The position numbers and the translations under genes are program-made. Below the pieces are notes generated by a model. It had not been told where the DNA came from, did no database searches, and was given only the letters and a program-made list of their open reading frames with translations. Positions 16,566 to 25,133 of a DNA stretch of 64,000 nucleotides are shown here, in pieces. This DNA is from Holdemanella porci. GTDB lineage: Bacteria; Bacillota_I; Bacilli_A; Erysipelotrichales; Erysipelotrichaceae. Position 1 is the first letter of the stretch. Each line of letters opens with the position of its first letter. The DNA lies in assembly GCF_019052655.1 (NCBI RefSeq), contig NZ_JAHQVB010000003.1, positions 8,442 through 72,441 of the forward strand. Direction: 5' to 3'.

Positions 16566-17945
16566 ATGTTTGATGAAATTCATGAAGAGTGTGGTGTGTT
16601 TGGTGCATATCGCGTAGATAATGCAGCAAGTATTACGTATTATGGTTTGCATTCCTTGCAACACAGGGGTCAGGAAGCGAGTGGTATTGCCGTTTCAGAT
16701 GGCGAAAATATCACTTTACAGAAAGGAAAAGGCTTGACTGTAGATGTTTTTCAAAGAGAAAAATTAGACTCTATGGTCGGAAGATTAGCTGTTGGGCATG
16801 TTCGTTATAGTACAGCGGGCGGTCAGGAAAATGAAAACATTCAGCCAATTGTATCAAAGGGACATAATGGAAGTTTAGCTATCGTTCATAATGGACAGAT
16901 TGTTAACGAGAAAGAGCTTCGTATTGAACTTGAAAATGAAGGGGCTATTTTCCAGGGAACAAGTGATAGTGAAATTATTCTTCACTTGATTCAGAAACAA
17001 AAAGGTACTTTAAAAGAACGTGTCATGAAGACTGCAAATCGTATTGAGGGTGCATTCTCTTTCTTAGTTATGAATGAGGATACTATTTATGCGGTTCGTG
17101 ATCGTCATGGTTTAAGACCTTTAAGTTATGCTAAAAGTAAAGATGGCTACGTAATTAGTAGTGAAACATGTGCTTTTGAAGTTATGGGAATTTATGAAAG
17201 TGTGGATTTAAAACCAGGAGAAATCGTAGAGTTCCATAAGGGTATTGTGAAACATGAATTTTATTCAACAAATACAGATAACCATATGTGTGCAATGGAG
17301 TACATTTATTTCGCAAGACCAGATAGTGTAGTGGAAGGTATCAATGTACATGCGTTCCGTAAGGCTACAGGATCTATTCTTGCCAGAGAAGATAAAGATT
17401 TACATGCGGATATCGTTATTGGTGTTCCAGACTCATCTTTATCAGCAGCCATTGGTTATGCAGAAGAGGCGGGTATTCCATTTGAAACTGGATTGATTAA
17501 AAACCGTTATGTAGGACGTACATTTATTCAACCTACACAGGCGATGCGTGATCGTAGCGTTCGATTAAAATTAAGTCCTGTATCTAGCGTGGTTAAAGGA
17601 AAATCAATTGTTATGATTGATGATTCGATTGTACGTGGTACGACTTCAAGAAGAATTGTACAATTATTGAAGGATGCAGGAGCTACCCAAGTGCATGTTC
17701 GTATCGCTAGTCCAGTCATCACGAGTCCATGTTTCTATGGTGTAGACACTTCTACAAAGGATCAATTGATTGGTGCTCAGATGAGTGTAGAAGAAATTCG
17801 TGACTACATTCATGCGGATACATTACGTTTTATGACCGAAGAAGAAATGAAGGAAGCTACGCATGGCGTTGGTTTATGCTTGGCATGTTTTAATGGAGAA
17901 TATTGTACAAAATTGTTCTCATATCAAGAAGAATTGGATAAATAA
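16566..17945 (+). CDS. purF: amidophosphoribosyltransferase
   Basis: Catalyses the first step of purine synthesis, PRPP plus glutamine to phosphoribosylamine. The start at ATG 16566 gives MFDEIHEECGVFG, so C9 becomes the N-terminal nucleophile after propeptide removal. The glutaminase domain covers about 9-230, and the phosphoribosyltransferase domain holds the PRPP loop VMIDDSIVRGTTSRR near 350. Cysteines in SPCFYG and GLCLACFNGEYC fit the Fe-S cluster of the Bacillus-type enzyme. It stands alone here, with no other pur gene beside it; a HAD gene follows two bases after the stop. Confidence 0.96.
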   Translation: MFDEIHEECGVFGAYRVDNAASITYYGLHSLQHRGQEASGIAVSDGENITLQKGKGLTVDVFQREKLDSMVGRLAVGHVRYSTAGGQENENIQPIVSKGHNGSLAIVHNGQIVNEKELRIELENEGAIFQGTSDSEIILHLIQKQKGTLKERVMKTANRIEGAFSFLVMNEDTIYAVRDRHGLRPLSYAKSKDGYVISSETCAFEVMGIYESVDLKPGEIVEFHKGIVKHEFYSTNTDNHMCAMEYIYFARPDSVVEGINVHAFRKATGSILAREDKDLHADIVIGVPDSSLSAAIGYAEEAGIPFETGLIKNRYVGRTFIQPTQAMRDRSVRLKLSPVSSVVKGKSIVMIDDSIVRGTTSRRIVQLLKDAGATQVHVRIASPVITSPCFYGVDTSTKDQLIGAQMSVEEIRDYIHADTLRFMTEEEMKEATHGVGLCLACFNGEYCTKLFSYQEELDK

Positions 17946-17947
17946 TT

Positions 17948-18832
17948 ATGACTATAAAGTGTTTGGCTTTTGATTTAGATGGAACTTTACTTTTAGACGA
18001 ATCGAAAAGAATGGATCCAAGAACGGTGGATTCGATTCAAAGGGCGATGGCACAAGGTATGCACGTTGTGATTGCGTCGGGTCGAGATAAAAACGGATGT
18101 AAATTTGTATATGAACCATTGGGATTAGAAAATGGAAATCATTTTTTGGCATTGGTAAACGGACAAGTTGTATATGATTTTGAAAATAAAGAATATGATT
18201 TGGATGATGTTTTGACGGCAGAAGATGGAATTAAGATTCAGAAAGTTTGTAAGCAATTTGGTGTAGAGGGAATTTTTCAATGTGGATATGATTTTTATAG
18301 TTACATATCTTCATTGAATCGTGTAAAGAAAAAAGTCAAAAATGCCATTTTAGGAGAGCCAGATGATTATGGCTTGAAGGATGGCAAAGAAAATCGTAAT
18401 TTTATTGATTTGCCTTTTGAAGAAATTCGTTTGACGCAAGATATCAATAAAGTGATTATGGTGCATTCTCCTAGATTCTTTGAAAAGAATTTTGAAGGAA
18501 TTAAAGCGGCTTTAAGTGATTATGATGTATTGTTGATTGGTCCAGATTGGCTGGAAATTATGCCAAAACATGTCAACAAGGCTAGTGCATTGTGGAAAAT
18601 CTGTGATAGGCTTGGAATCAGCATGAATGAGGTCATGGCTTTTGGAGATGCACAAAACGATTTGAAGATGCTTCAACAAGTAGGTATTGGTGTAGCTATG
18701 GGGAATGCGATGGATGAAGCTAAGTATGCAGCTACTGTAGTTACGGACACAAATATGAATAATGGTATTGGAAAAGTCATTGATGCTTTGTTGGCGGGCA
18801 AAGAAATGGACTTACGCAAAGGCTTGTTATAG
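17948..18832 (+). CDS. Cof-type HAD-IIB phosphatase
   Basis: 294 aa. Motif I DLDGTLL (9-15) holds the nucleophile D9 and acid D11; motif II is VIASGRD; motif IV is GDAQNDLKML near 236. The C2-type cap lies between. These enzymes hydrolyse small phosphorylated metabolites such as sugar phosphates, with broad substrate range. Likely co-transcribed with purF. Confidence 0.9.
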   Translation: MTIKCLAFDLDGTLLLDESKRMDPRTVDSIQRAMAQGMHVVIASGRDKNGCKFVYEPLGLENGNHFLALVNGQVVYDFENKEYDLDDVLTAEDGIKIQKVCKQFGVEGIFQCGYDFYSYISSLNRVKKKVKNAILGEPDDYGLKDGKENRNFIDLPFEEIRLTQDINKVIMVHSPRFFEKNFEGIKAALSDYDVLLIGPDWLEIMPKHVNKASALWKICDRLGISMNEVMAFGDAQNDLKMLQQVGIGVAMGNAMDEAKYAATVVTDTNMNNGIGKVIDALLAGKEMDLRKGLL

Positions 18833-18860
18833 AATAGAATCAGATAAGGAGGAACCTTGT

Positions 18861-19169
18861 ATGAAAATTGTAAATACAGAAGAATTTAACGCATTAATGA
18901 ACGAAGATGCAGTTTTAGTCGACTTTTTCGCAACTTGGTGTGGACCATGTAAAATGTTGACACCTGTACTTGAATCAGTCGCAAATAAATTAGATGGAAA
19001 AGTAAAAATCGTAAAGGTGGATGTGGATGAAAGTCCAGATTTAGCTCAAAGATTTGGCATTATGTCTGTTCCAACAATGATTCTATTTAAAAAAGGACAA
19101 CAAGCTGCAGCATTCTCAGGATATATGCCTGAGGCAATGTTGATGCAAAATATTGAAAGTAAACTATAG
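18861..19169 (+). CDS. trxA: thioredoxin
   Basis: 102 aa, single thioredoxin fold with the redox motif WCGPC at about residues 28-32 and the cis-proline in SVPTM. ATG 18861 follows AAGGAGG; an upstream in-frame extension to 18762 overlaps the HAD gene and is rejected. Cytoplasmic disulfide reductase partner of thioredoxin reductase. Confidence 0.96.
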   Translation: MKIVNTEEFNALMNEDAVLVDFFATWCGPCKMLTPVLESVANKLDGKVKIVKVDVDESPDLAQRFGIMSVPTMILFKKGQQAAAFSGYMPEAMLMQNIESKL

Positions 19170-19194
19170 GATGATTCGTCATCCTATTTTCTTT
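19166..19194 (+). terminator. intrinsic terminator after trxA
   Basis: ATAGGATGA pairs perfectly with TCATCCTAT around a TTCG tetraloop, followed by a T-rich tract. The left arm begins inside the stop codon. Confidence 0.85.
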
Positions 19195-19205
19195 AGGGGG
19201 AAAAT

Positions 19206-19616
19206 ATGTATTATATCGCATATGGAAGTAATTTAAACAAAGAAGAAATGAAGCAGCGATGTAAAGATGCGAAGTTTGTGTCTTTGGCAAGACTTGAAAA
19301 CTATACACTTACATATCGTGGAAATCCTGGACGAGCTTATCTTACAGTAGATAAGAAAAAAGGGGATTTTGTGCGAGTAGCTATATGGGATGTGAGTGAA
19401 AATGATAAGAAGAGTTTAGATGAATATGAAGACTATCCATACTTATATGATTGTTTTGAAGAAAAGGTATTATTAGAAAACAATGAAACAATCACTGGTT
19501 TTATCTACCAAATGTATGATCGTTTTCCAATATGTAAACCGAGCGATTCGTATATGGAACGTTGTAAACAAGGCTATAAGGATATGGGTTGGGATTCTTC
19601 AATTTTAGATTTTTAA
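19206..19616 (+). CDS. gamma-glutamylcyclotransferase-like (GGCT/AIG2) protein
   Basis: 136 aa. The N-terminal YYIAYGSNLN is the glycine-rich substrate loop of the GGCT fold, and the glutamate in LDEYEDYP is in the position of the catalytic acid. Likely acts on gamma-glutamyl amines or peptides; the true substrate is not known. GGGGGAAA lies just before the start. Confidence 0.82.
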   Translation: MYYIAYGSNLNKEEMKQRCKDAKFVSLARLENYTLTYRGNPGRAYLTVDKKKGDFVRVAIWDVSENDKKSLDEYEDYPYLYDCFEEKVLLENNETITGFIYQMYDRFPICKPSDSYMERCKQGYKDMGWDSSILDF

Positions 19617-19670
19617 TGAATTTTAAAGTTTGGTGTGTCATAATAGAAAGAAAATAAGGGGACTTTAAAA

Positions 19671-20255
19671 ATGAAAAATTGGAGATACTTAATTTTAAGT
19701 TTAGTTTTATCCTTGTTCATTCATTACTACGTCACAGCTGTTTTAATGGAAATTTTTGGCATGGGATGGTATCCAATTCAATTTGTCGTATGGTGTATTG
19801 AACTGGTCGTTATATATGATGCGTTGATGTTTTTTACGAAAAACTGGAATGTAAAACATCGAGCCATGTTTTTCTTTGTATATTATATATTTTTGATTAT
19901 TGCCCTATTGATGCGCTATGATCAAGGTATCAGCATTATTCAATTGAATCCATTTGCCTGTCTTAGAGAAATCTATTATGGTTCTTGGACAGAGTGGATC
20001 GTATTCGCATTTAATATTGGATACTTTATGTTTATGCCATGGGTGAATGGACTGCTTATTTCATCAAATAAAGAAAACTTTATTGTTTCTGTATTCATTG
20101 GTTTTCTGTGTGAATTTATGCAGTTGATCTTTCATAGAGGCGTATTTGATTTAGGGGATATTTCTCTATATGTAGTTGGAATCTTGTTGGGAATTTATGT
20201 AAAAGAAAAGTACCATGTTCATTTAAAAGAAAAGAGTGAAGTACATGACAATTAA
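19671..20255 (+). CDS. VanZ-like membrane protein
   Basis: 194 aa with five to six hydrophobic segments. The C-terminal pattern CEFMQLIFHRGVFDLGDISL followed by a glycine-rich helix is the VanZ signature (E...Q......R..D..D). Family members include the teicoplanin resistance protein VanZ, but most are uncharacterised, and nothing links this one to resistance. Its last residues overlap the next gene. Confidence 0.72.
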   Translation: MKNWRYLILSLVLSLFIHYYVTAVLMEIFGMGWYPIQFVVWCIELVVIYDALMFFTKNWNVKHRAMFFFVYYIFLIIALLMRYDQGISIIQLNPFACLREIYYGSWTEWIVFAFNIGYFMFMPWVNGLLISSNKENFIVSVFIGFLCEFMQLIFHRGVFDLGDISLYVVGILLGIYVKEKYHVHLKEKSEVHDN

Positions 20256-21144
20256 AAAGGTTGCGATATTCGGTGCGGGAGCTGTTGGCTCCTATTGTAT
20301 TTATGGTTTATCAAAGTGCGATATACAATTAAGTGTCATCGCAAAAGATGAACGAAATGAAAGAATAAAAAAGAATGGTTGTTTAATCAATGATGTCATT
20401 TATCATCCCGAAGTATTAACGCCTGAAGAAGCACATGGAGTAGATCTTCTTATTGTATGTTTAAAATACAATGCGTTGCCAGATGCTTTAGAAGATATTC
20501 AACAAATTGTAGATGAACATACATTAGTGATGTCTTTAATGAATGGTGTGGATAGTGAACAAATTATTGGAAATCAGATTGGTATGCAGCATATGGTGTA
20601 TTCATTGATTAAAGTTGCAAGTCACAAAGAAGGTAATGGATATGTATTTGATCCAGAAACAACGATTGGAATTGTACTAGAAGAAAATAAGGAAATCGAT
20701 GAATTGTTTAGTCAAAGTGATCTACATTATCGAACAACTTCCTATATTCAGGAAGAAATATGGAGTAAGTTTCGTTTAAATGTAACGAAAAACTTACCTC
20801 AAGCTATTCTTGGAGCAGGTGTTGGATGTTATTCGGATAGTGATCATGTGAAAGCTATACAGTCTGGATTAAAGGATGAATTAGAGACTATCGCAAAAGC
20901 TAAAGGTATTGATATATCAAAGGCTGATTCAAGTGCAACACGTGGTAGTGCAGTGCCTAAAACGGCCAGATATTCTACACTGCAGGATTTGGATGCCAAA
21001 AGGCATACGGAAATTGATATGTTTTCGGGGGCAATAATGAAGATGGGGAAAGAACTAAATATTCCAACGCCTTATAATGAATTTGTATATCATATCATCA
21101 AGGCTATGGAAGAAAAGAATGATGGTTTATTTGACTATAAATAA
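20245..21144 (+). CDS. ketopantoate reductase family protein (PanE/ApbA)
   Basis: About 299 aa. An N-terminal Rossmann fold begins KKVAIFGAGAVGSY (NADPH loop) and the C-terminal helical domain has KFRLNVTKNLPQAILG, which places the catalytic lysine, and RYSTLQDLDAKRHTEID. The family reduces 2-dehydropantoate to pantoate in coenzyme A synthesis; some members act on other 2-keto acids. ATG 20245 is preferred; a GTG at 20236 is also in frame. Confidence 0.85.
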   Translation: MTIKKVAIFGAGAVGSYCIYGLSKCDIQLSVIAKDERNERIKKNGCLINDVIYHPEVLTPEEAHGVDLLIVCLKYNALPDALEDIQQIVDEHTLVMSLMNGVDSEQIIGNQIGMQHMVYSLIKVASHKEGNGYVFDPETTIGIVLEENKEIDELFSQSDLHYRTTSYIQEEIWSKFRLNVTKNLPQAILGAGVGCYSDSDHVKAIQSGLKDELETIAKAKGIDISKADSSATRGSAVPKTARYSTLQDLDAKRHTEIDMFSGAIMKMGKELNIPTPYNEFVYHIIKAMEEKNDGLFDYK

Positions 21145-21146
21145 AG

Positions 21147-21172
21147 AGAAGTGATTTGACTCACTTCTTTTC
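21147..21172. terminator. bidirectional terminator
   Basis: AGAAGTGA pairs with TCACTTCT around TTTGAC, between convergent genes. A similar hairpin recurs at about 23007-23028. Confidence 0.7.
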
Positions 21173-22078
21173 ATTTAGTATATAGAATGTATTTTTTCCT
21201 TTTCCATGTTGACTGATTTGACCTTCTTCTTTCATTCTGTTTAAAATGCGTCCACAAGTTGTTTGAGAAAGGTTAAATGTATCTTGAACATCTTTACGAG
21301 TGAATTGGGTGTGTGTTTTCGCAAACTCTACTATTTTGTTTTCGGGACAATCATATACAACTATATCTTCCTGAATTTTATTGTTTTTCTTTTGATAATT
21401 TAGATTTGGAAGAATAATTTTAAAGGCGTTTTCTGTTGTCACAAATTGAGGCTTGAATTTAGATTCTGAATACGAATCAATAATCTTTTGAATGCCAGTA
21501 CCATAAGCTTCAATGAGTTCTAATCGGTAAAAGATATTTGCGAGTTTTGGGTTTCGACAAACAGAAATACCAAGTCGAATGTCTTCTAAAGTGATTCCTT
21601 TTAATAAGCCTCCGATGGAAGTGAATTCAATACGATCTGTATACATACGAATGAAAGAACTTGCGCTATATGAATATTCACGATGAACAATTAGATTCAA
21701 TAAAGCTTCTCTAATGGCTACTTCTGGATAATCTCTTTTATCGATTCTTTTCAATCCTGAAAAGTTGGAATGTTTTTGATTTCTAAAATCGATATAAGAA
21801 TATACTTCGTGCATTTGTTTGAATAATGAACCGGTAAATTCATTTCGATCTTGAAAAACATTCTGTGTTTCTCCATTAAAAACTGCAACTTTAATTGTGT
21901 GCTTACATTGATCCGATAAAAGTAGTCCTAAATTCGTGTATATACCATCTTGATTTTGAATGCCTAAGTTCTTTTCTTTAAATGGGATGTTTGATTCATC
22001 GAATTCAGTTTTAGCAGAAAGAAAAGTTAAGTCTTGTTCTAAAGAACGCATTTGTTCAAAATCTTCTTGAAATATCAT
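21161..22078 (-). CDS. HATPase_c_4 / winged-helix protein lacking its AlbA_2 domain
   Basis: 305 aa from ATG 22078, behind a good AAAAAGGAGC. The protein resembles the C-terminal two thirds of COG2865-type predicted regulators: TNLGLLLSD, EFTGSLFKQ, VAIREALLNLIVHREYS and EAYGTGIQKI are the usual landmarks, followed by a winged helix (KDVQDTFNLSQTTCGRILNR). The roughly 120-residue AlbA_2 (Schlafen-type) domain that normally comes first is missing, and the sequence upstream of the start holds no piece of it. Either a natural short form or a truncated gene with a salvaged start. It is divergent from the toxin-antitoxin pair. Confidence 0.75.
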   Translation of the reverse strand: MIFQEDFEQMRSLEQDLTFLSAKTEFDESNIPFKEKNLGIQNQDGIYTNLGLLLSDQCKHTIKVAVFNGETQNVFQDRNEFTGSLFKQMHEVYSYIDFRNQKHSNFSGLKRIDKRDYPEVAIREALLNLIVHREYSYSASSFIRMYTDRIEFTSIGGLLKGITLEDIRLGISVCRNPKLANIFYRLELIEAYGTGIQKIIDSYSESKFKPQFVTTENAFKIILPNLNYQKKNNKIQEDIVVYDCPENKIVEFAKTHTQFTRKDVQDTFNLSQTTCGRILNRMKEEGQISQHGKGKNTFYILNEKK

Positions 22079-22103
22079 AAAATAGCTCCTTTTTACCCAT
22101 ATA

Positions 22104-22127
22104 CTAACCATTCTAATCAATAAAGAA
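22104..22127 (+). repeat. direct repeat, left copy
   Basis: CTAACCATTCT, two variable bases, then TCAATAA; the same pattern recurs at 22981-23004 (18 of the first 20 bases equal). The two copies bracket the toxin-antitoxin pair. Confidence 0.55.
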
Positions 22128-22186
22128 TTTGTTTTTCTTGTTGTGCATATCCCCCTTCCTGATGATAGTGAACAAGAAAAATTAGA

Positions 22187-22215
22187 TTGACAAAGAATAT
22201 AGAAAAAATTATTAT
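22187..22215 (+). promoter_or_regulatory. promoter of the toxin-antitoxin pair
   Basis: Perfect TTGACA, a 17-base spacer and TATTAT; a second possible -10 TATAAT overlaps at 22213-22218. Confidence 0.7.
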
Positions 22216-22226
22216 AATGATAGGGA

Positions 22227-22240
22227 GTGGGAATTCCCAC
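22227..22240. promoter_or_regulatory. palindromic operator of the toxin-antitoxin pair
   Basis: GTGGGAATTCCCAC is a perfect 14-base palindrome immediately after the expected transcription start. It is well placed for autorepression by the antitoxin. Confidence 0.6.
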
Positions 22241-22268
22241 ATTTAGATTTATATTGGAGGTGTTGATA

Positions 22269-22517
22269 ATGGAAACAATAAAGGATTATGTTGCACATTT
22301 GGATAACAAAAAAAGAATTACTCTTAGAGGAGCTACTTATCATTACTACAATGTGAAAGAATATGGAAATGGTTGTATAATTCTTGAACCTCGGGAATTA
22401 TCAGTGCCAAAGAGCATTTCAGCTAGAACATTGGCAGATATGGATCGTGCGGTAAGTAATTTTAAGTGTGGAGATGTTTCCACGGCTATTGATTTGTCGG
22501 ATTTTTCAAAGGAATAA
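22269..22517 (+). CDS. antitoxin of a RelE-type toxin-antitoxin pair
   Basis: 82 aa from ATG 22269 behind TTGGAGG. I do not recognise a named DNA-binding fold with certainty; the central part (KKRITLRGATYHYYNVKEY, then ILEPREL) looks like beta strands, and the C-terminal half (SARTLADMDRAVSNFKCGDV) looks like the helical toxin-binding tail seen in short antitoxins. It precedes the toxin by three bases. The role rests mainly on gene order, size and the autoregulatory palindrome. Confidence 0.65.
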   Translation: METIKDYVAHLDNKKRITLRGATYHYYNVKEYGNGCIILEPRELSVPKSISARTLADMDRAVSNFKCGDVSTAIDLSDFSKE

Positions 22518-22520
22518 TAA

Positions 22521-22889
22521 ATGAATTTTAATATACGAATGGGAATTCCTGAGATGCAGGAACTTTGGCAAGATTTGCAACAAAAATATCGTTCTGGTAA
22601 GATCAAAAAGAAGGAAGAGCAACTCTATAAAAAATGGGGGAAAGCTTTAAAGTTGTTGTCGGCGGATCCATTTTATCCGAGTCTTCAAACCCATGAAATA
22701 GAGCCTTTATCTAGACGTTACGGAATGAAAGTGTGGCAATCTTATTTGGAAAATAAAACAAGTGGTGCAATGAGAATGTATTGGGTTTACGGACCGGATC
22801 AGAAAGATATCACGATTATTGGATTGGAGCCACATCCGGAAGATAAGAAAAATGGCGCATACGATAGAATTTCACTGTCGGATTTGTAG
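22521..22889 (+). CDS. RelE/ParE-superfamily toxin
   Basis: 122 aa. Helical N-terminus rich in K and Q, then the RelE-like half: LLSADPFYPSLQTHEIEPL, RRYGMKVWQSYLENKTSG, AMRMYWVYGP and DITIIGLEPHPED. This order (short strand, core with conserved arginine, hydrophobic strand, histidine near the end) is typical of mRNA-cleaving RelE toxins. The charged residues needed for catalysis cannot be assigned with confidence. Paired with the gene just before it. Confidence 0.7.
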   Translation: MNFNIRMGIPEMQELWQDLQQKYRSGKIKKKEEQLYKKWGKALKLLSADPFYPSLQTHEIEPLSRRYGMKVWQSYLENKTSGAMRMYWVYGPDQKDITIIGLEPHPEDKKNGAYDRISLSDL

Positions 22890-22980
22890 AATAAATTTGA
22901 ATAAGGTACTAAATATGAGTAGTTAGTCTGTGAAAATAGGTTAGCTGCTTTTTTTCTTAAAAATTCAGAATGATTCATTT

Positions 22981-23004
22981 CTAACCATTCTTGTCAATAA
23001 GAAA
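22981..23004 (+). repeat. direct repeat, right copy
   Basis: Second copy of the repeat at 22104-22127. It sits immediately before the terminator hairpin of the M32 gene. Confidence 0.55.
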
Positions 23005-23006
23005 AG

Positions 23007-23032
23007 AAGTGATGTTACTCACTTCTTCTTAG
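23007..23032 (-). terminator. intrinsic terminator of the M32 carboxypeptidase gene
   Basis: GAAGTGA and TCACTTC pair around the short loop TGTTAC. On the minus strand the hairpin is followed by a T-rich tract. Confidence 0.65.
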
Positions 23033-24525
23033 TCTAGATTGTATAATTTCTTATATTTTTTGATTAAATAATCTGTGTAGTAATCAGGATTAAATGGTTC
23101 TCCACTTACTTCTTCTACGATTTCAGCCATAGATTTACTTGCAGCATAATGGTGTACATTTTCTTTTAACCAGTTTGTGATTTTTTCAAAGTGGTTTGTT
23201 AGTAGGGCTTCTTCTACGTCAAATTGTTTTTCCATTGTTGCATATAATTGTGCAGCATACGCACTACCCAATGCGTATGTTGGGAAGTATCCTAAGTATC
23301 CTGTAGACCAGTGCATATCTTGTAAGACACCTTCTTTATAGTTTGTAGGACGAACACCTAAATATTCTTCGTATTTATCGGCCCATACTTCTGGTAGCTT
23401 ATCATAATCTACATTTCCTTTCGCAATTTCTTTTTCGATTTCATAACGAACCATAATGTGTAATGGGTATGTTAATTCATCCGCTTCTGTACGAATCAAA
23501 GCACATTCAGTTTTATTGATCATGTTTACTAACTCGTCAACAGACACATCTTTAAATTCTGGGAATAAATTTACTAATTGATTATAGTTTGCTTGCCAGA
23601 ATGCGTGACTTCTACCAACGTGGTTTTCTAAGAAACGAGATTGTGATTCGTGTGCAGCCGAACCAACAGCCTGTGTTAGCATGGTTCCTTCAAAAGCAGG
23701 ATCCATTTGTAGTCCATAAAGAGCGTGTCCATATTCGTGTACAGTTGAAAGGATAGCGCTCAAAAATTGATCTGGATAATAGTGTGTTGTGATACGAGTG
23801 TCGTTGCTTGAGAAGAAATCTGTGAATGGGTGTTCTGTCGTTGAAAGGTATACTTTCCCAAAATCTACTTTCATGAAGTCACAAATAACATCCATAAATT
23901 TTTCTTGGCGATCCACTGCATAAGTTTCATGAAGTAAGTCATCATTGATTTGTGGCTTGTTTTGAATTTCATGAATTAGTGGAACTAATTTCTCTTTCAC
24001 ATTATTAAAGAATGCATCATATTTTTCTTGTGTCATTCCTTTTTCATAACGGTCTAACAATACATCATACGCATTGTTTCCATTAAACTTAGGGTCATAT
24101 TCTAAAAGGTGTAAAGTCTCTTTCATGATTGCTTGTAAATGAGGCTTGAAATGTTCATAGTTATCTGCTTCTTTAGCTTCATGCCAAGCAAGTTCACTAT
24201 CGGCTTTGACTTTGACATAGTTCGCATATACATCACTCGGAATGTTTTCAGATTGAGCTAAGGCTTCAAGACGATAGTCGACTTCTTTCTTTTCCAAACT
24301 TCCTTCTGGCAATGTCTTTGCGTATTCCTTGATCTTTTTGATTGTTTCTGGATCATTTTCAATGATGAATGCTTGTTTAGATAGTCTAGACAACATTTCA
24401 TTTGAATAAGGAATTCCTTTCTTTGGTGCAATTGTCATTTGTTCAAAATAAATGGTTGAGAATGCCAATGAGAAGGCATCTAATGTTCTTTCGTATTCTT
24501 GATAGAATGGTTCAAATTTTAACAT
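23029..24525 (-). CDS. M32-family carboxypeptidase
   Basis: 498 aa. The metal-binding HEYGH (in TVHEYGHALYG) with a downstream glutamate in AAHESQSRF is the M32 (Taq carboxypeptidase) signature; IRTEADELTYPLHIMVRYEIE is another hallmark. Cytoplasmic metallo-carboxypeptidase with broad specificity. Start ATG 24525 behind CAGGAGGAA; a 33-base upstream in-frame extension is not needed. Confidence 0.95.
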   Translation of the reverse strand: MLKFEPFYQEYERTLDAFSLAFSTIYFEQMTIAPKKGIPYSNEMLSRLSKQAFIIENDPETIKKIKEYAKTLPEGSLEKKEVDYRLEALAQSENIPSDVYANYVKVKADSELAWHEAKEADNYEHFKPHLQAIMKETLHLLEYDPKFNGNNAYDVLLDRYEKGMTQEKYDAFFNNVKEKLVPLIHEIQNKPQINDDLLHETYAVDRQEKFMDVICDFMKVDFGKVYLSTTEHPFTDFFSSNDTRITTHYYPDQFLSAILSTVHEYGHALYGLQMDPAFEGTMLTQAVGSAAHESQSRFLENHVGRSHAFWQANYNQLVNLFPEFKDVSVDELVNMINKTECALIRTEADELTYPLHIMVRYEIEKEIAKGNVDYDKLPEVWADKYEEYLGVRPTNYKEGVLQDMHWSTGYLGYFPTYALGSAYAAQLYATMEKQFDVEEALLTNHFEKITNWLKENVHHYAASKSMAEIVEEVSGEPFNPDYYTDYLIKKYKKLYNLD

Positions 24526-24632
24526 GGTTAAATTCCTCCTGCTTGTATTGTAACACAAAGAAAAGAATAGTCATTATATAATGAAAGCGAATTTTCAAAA
24601 TGGTGATATAATACAGAAAAGGAGTATAGAGT

Positions 24633-25133
24633 ATGGATGCAATTTTTAATCGTACGAGTATAAGAAAATATAAACAGGAATCTTTAAAAAAAGAAGAGAT
24701 TGATTTGATTTTAAAGGCAGCATTTAGTGCACCTAGCGCTAGAAATAGTCAGCCTTGGCAATTTATTGTTGTTCAAAACAAAGATACATTAAAGGATTTA
24801 AGTCAAATGACACCCTATGCATCTTTTCTAAAAGATGCAGCCATGGGAATGGTTGTTTGTGCGGATAAAAATAAGAATGATAGTTTGGATTATTGTCAAC
24901 AAGACTTGGCAGCGGCTACAGAGAATATGTTGGTTGAAGCGAAAAGTTTGGGTATTGGTTCATGCTGGTTGGGTGTGTATCCGAATGAAGAGCGTTATTT
25001 GGCTTTAAACCAGTATTTTAAATTGCCAAAAGGAATTGTTCCAATGTGGATGATTTCATTTGGATATATAGATCAAGAAGAGGTTGTAAAAGATAAGTTT
25101 GATTCTTCGAAGGTGCATTATGAAAAGTATTAA
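24633..25133 (+). CDS. nitroreductase-family FMN oxidoreductase
   Basis: 166 aa. N-terminal RTSIRKYKQE and APSARNSQPWQFIVV form the FMN-binding region, with LGIGSCWLGVYP later in the fold. NAD(P)H-dependent flavin enzyme, dimeric in the family, substrate unknown. Its last codons overlap the acetyltransferase start. Confidence 0.9.
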   Translation: MDAIFNRTSIRKYKQESLKKEEIDLILKAAFSAPSARNSQPWQFIVVQNKDTLKDLSQMTPYASFLKDAAMGMVVCADKNKNDSLDYCQQDLAAATENMLVEAKSLGIGSCWLGVYPNEERYLALNQYFKLPKGIVPMWMISFGYIDQEEVVKDKFDSSKVHYEKY

